A stretch of 64,000 bases of DNA from Gemmatimonadaceae bacterium (GTDB lineage: Bacteria > Gemmatimonadota > Gemmatimonadetes > Gemmatimonadales > Gemmatimonadaceae): positions 310,001-374,000 of the forward strand of contig JADLCY010000002.1 in assembly GCA_020846935.1 (NCBI GenBank), given 5' to 3'. Positions 62,554-64,000 of this stretch are shown piece by piece. The translations under genes were made by a program, and so were the position numbers. Under the pieces are notes generated by a model, which worked only from the letters and a program-made list of their open reading frames with translations, did no database searches and had not been told where the DNA came from. Every line of letters starts with the position of its first letter. Positions within the stretch are counted from its first letter, which is position 1.

Positions 62554-62614
62554 GGACGGGAAGCTGCCGAGTATCAGCCGTCATCGGCAAGCCCAGGCTG
62601 GCGGCGCCGGGGCC

Positions 62615-62644
62615 ATACAGCCCGCGCCTTGTACCGGGCTGTAT
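62615..62644. promoter_or_regulatory. Perfect inverted repeat upstream of vapBC, likely autoregulatory operator
   Basis: ATACAGCCCG (62615-62624) and CGGGCTGTAT (62635-62644) are perfect 10-bp arms around a 10-bp spacer, ending 39 bp before the antitoxin ATG. VapBC complexes usually bind such repeats to repress their own promoter. Confidence 0.7.
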
Positions 62645-62683
62645 CGCGCCCTATCCTTCGCAAGACCCCCTCGCCCCCTCCCG

Positions 62684-62902
62684 ATGCCATCCACACGCCC
62701 CCTGCTCAAGCGCAAGAACATGCTCATGGACCAGCACAAGCTCGACGCTGCGCGGCGCGCACTGGGGGCGGCCACAGAAACCGCCGCCGTCGATGCGGCC
62801 CTCGACCTGGTCGTGTTCAGGACGGAGGTCTTCGATGGGCTCGACCAACTCGTGGCGGCCGGTGGCTTGGCGTCGGTCGAGACCGTGCGGCGCACCAGGT
62901 GA
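62684..62902 (+). CDS. vapB: VapB-type antitoxin
   Basis: This 72-aa protein has an N-terminal ribbon-helix-helix-like start (RKNMLMDQHKLDAARRALG), then TETAAVDAALDLVVF. This is the common VapB pattern for DNA binding, with the C-terminal tail wrapping the toxin. I chose the ATG at 62684. An upstream ATG at 62552 would run through the operator. Its stop overlaps the toxin start by 4 nt (GTGA), ensuring the antitoxin is translated first. Confidence 0.85.
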   Translation: MPSTRPLLKRKNMLMDQHKLDAARRALGAATETAAVDAALDLVVFRTEVFDGLDQLVAAGGLASVETVRRTR

Positions 62903-63339
62903 TCTACACCCTCGACACCAACGTCGTCGTCGACGCGCTGCGTCAACCCAGCGAGATGGAACAGTTGAAGGCGTTCCTCGCGTGGGCCCTCCCCGTCACG
63001 GTTCTTTCGAGCGTGGTCGTGGCAGAACTCGCCGCCGGTGCGCGTACGGAACGCGCTCGCCGTGCCCTCGACGAGGGACTGGTGGGCGCATTCGACCGCC
63101 GCGCGCGCATCCACGCCCCATCGCGTCGCGCGTGGCATCGAACCGGCGCGGCCCTCGGACGGATCGGCGCGAGCGGCGTGAGTGCGAGTCGCCAGAATGA
63201 CATGTTGCTCGCGTTTCAGGCCCGTGAGGTCGGATGGATGCTCATCACGCGCGACCAGGACTTCGCGGCACTTCGGTCCGTCGTGCGTGGCCTCAAGGTG
63301 GCAGCGTCTTTCCCCATGCGACCGACCTCTCGGGGCTGA
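62899..63339 (+). CDS. vapC: VapC-type PIN-domain toxin ribonuclease
   Basis: This 146-aa protein starts at the GTG overlapping the antitoxin stop. The PIN-domain acidic site is complete: Asp in YTLDTNVVVDAL, Glu in VVAELAAG, Asp in SRQNDMLLAFQAR, and Asp in LITRDQDF. VapC toxins cut specific RNAs, often initiator tRNA or rRNA loops, and stop translation until bound by VapB. Both genes look intact, in contrast to the broken genes beside them. Confidence 0.9.
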   Translation: MIYTLDTNVVVDALRQPSEMEQLKAFLAWALPVTVLSSVVVAELAAGARTERARRALDEGLVGAFDRRARIHAPSRRAWHRTGAALGRIGASGVSASRQNDMLLAFQAREVGWMLITRDQDFAALRSVVRGLKVAASFPMRPTSRG

Positions 63340-63622
63340 CTGAACGCCTGCTCAGCAACGAGCGGATGAAACAGGGCGAGCGAAGCGAGCACACAACTCC
63401 CCGCTCGTCAGTCTGCTGCAATGGATTGGGACGACGCGAGCCGCGCTGGTCCCGCAACCGCCCTCGGTGAGCAGATCCCCCAAAGCCACACCTCACGCAA
63501 CGCCCCCCACCGAGGGGTCGATGCCAAGGAGCCAGAGAATGTGGTGAGCCGCGGGACGACCGGATTGCGCCCTACCCTCAGGATGAGGCTGGTCGTCAAT
63601 CCCCCCTGCCCCGGACTTCCGC

Positions 63623-64000
63623 ATGAAGCGCGCGCTCGTCGCCGTCACCCTGTGCGTTGCCTTCACGAGCCCCGTGGCGGGTCAGGACTCGGAAGCCCGC
63701 GTCGTGATCGCGACCAGCGGCGGAATCTCGCTGGGATCGTACCAGGCCGGTGTGAACTGGGGACTCGTTGAGCTGCTGCGACGCACCCAGGTGGACGACT
63801 CGCTGCGCGCAATGGTGAGGGCATCGGGCACGGCACTCCCCTCCCTGGTGGGCCTCAGCGGCGCGTCGGCAGGAACGATCAACGCGCTGATGTCGGCGAT
63901 CCACTACTGCACCGCGGGTGGGGAAATCCGGCCCGAAGCCTCGCTCTACTGGAAGACGTGGGTCGACGTGGGCTGGCGCCAGCTCATCCCGAACGGGAGC
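63623..64000 (+). CDS. Patatin-like phospholipase, C-terminus cut by window edge
   Basis: The frame starts at the ATG at 63623 and is open to the window end (126 codons). A signal peptide (KRALVAVTLCVAFTSPVAGQ) implies export. The patatin oxyanion loop is SGGISLGSYQAG and the nucleophile elbow is GLSGASAGTIN (GxSxG). The catalytic Asp would lie beyond the window. These enzymes cleave acyl chains from lipids outside or at the membrane. Nothing in the 283-bp gap before it looks coding. Confidence 0.87.
   Translation, partial: MKRALVAVTLCVAFTSPVAGQDSEARVVIATSGGISLGSYQAGVNWGLVELLRRTQVDDSLRAMVRASGTALPSLVGLSGASAGTINALMSAIHYCTAGGEIRPEASLYWKTWVDVGWRQLIPNGS

Overview
This is a GC-rich, gene-dense bacterial chromosome window with no rRNA, tRNA, CRISPR array, phage or insertion sequence that I could find. 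Several traits suggest a soil or aquatic Gemmatimonadota-like bacterium. These are abundant secreted hydrolases with Tat or lipoprotein signals, secreted Ig-like (BIG2) lipoproteins, carboxypeptidase-regulatory/TonB-plug proteins, a long VPS10/BNR-repeat protein, a Ser/Thr kinase with a periplasmic tail, many GTG starts and many 4-nt ATGA/GTGA gene overlaps. The taxon is an inference from gene content and style only.

Layout. 0-13 kb: a secreted esterase cut by the left edge; a NarL-type two-component pair; two tandem alpha/beta-hydrolase lipoproteins; a sulfite dehydrogenase pair (SoxC-like molybdoenzyme and c-type cytochrome); a BIG2/metallophosphatase lipoprotein; an aldo-keto reductase coupled to an ATP:ADP-antiporter-like carrier; and a Cu/Zn-SOD-like protein. 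13-24 kb: a beta-propeller, PhoX, EttA, a lytic transglycosylase with a DUF350 protein, a dipeptidase homologue, a CcdA/TlpA thiol pair, an RNA ligase-like 2H protein, an Nramp-related carrier and a D-cysteine-desulfhydrase-like PLP enzyme. 24-39 kb: an amino-acid and peptide scavenging region. It holds three D-aminoacylase-like lipoproteins, a GntR regulator with a probable palindromic operator, a GNAT protein, an N-acylamino-acid racemase/OSBS-family enzyme, an M20 deacylase and a GCPII-like M28 peptidase, plus a Ser/Thr kinase fused to a dead trypsin-like domain. 39-50 kb: a barrel-less TonB-plug/TonB-C fusion, a plant/chlamydia-type FabI, a ThrE-like exporter, a cardiolipin-synthase-like PLD, an Ig-repeat lipoprotein and the BNR-repeat protein.

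50-53 kb: the most novel-looking locus. Two homologous small exported peptides, each with six cysteines, flank a secreted beta-propeller and a membrane-tethered thioredoxin-like protein with a Cys-Gly-Pro-Ser site. The first three genes are linked by ATGA overlaps. They lie behind a possible promoter whose spacer holds nine G in a row. 53-61 kb: a DEAD-box helicase, a dienoyl-CoA-reductase-like SDR, a serine hydrolase, a methyltransferase, a YVTN propeller, a decayed plug protein and a BIG2 lipoprotein. 61-63.4 kb: a small defence and toxin-antitoxin remnant zone with a broken hsdM piece, a frameshifted RelB-like antitoxin, a GNAT gene and an intact VapBC pair behind a perfect inverted repeat. 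The window ends inside a patatin-like phospholipase.

How the genes may work together: the 24-39 kb region can be read as a pathway that trims peptides (M28), racemises N-acyl amino acids (racemase) and deacylates both enantiomers (M20 for L, D-aminoacylases for D), under GntR control. The 50-53 kb locus looks like a production or handling unit for disulfide-rich exported peptides.
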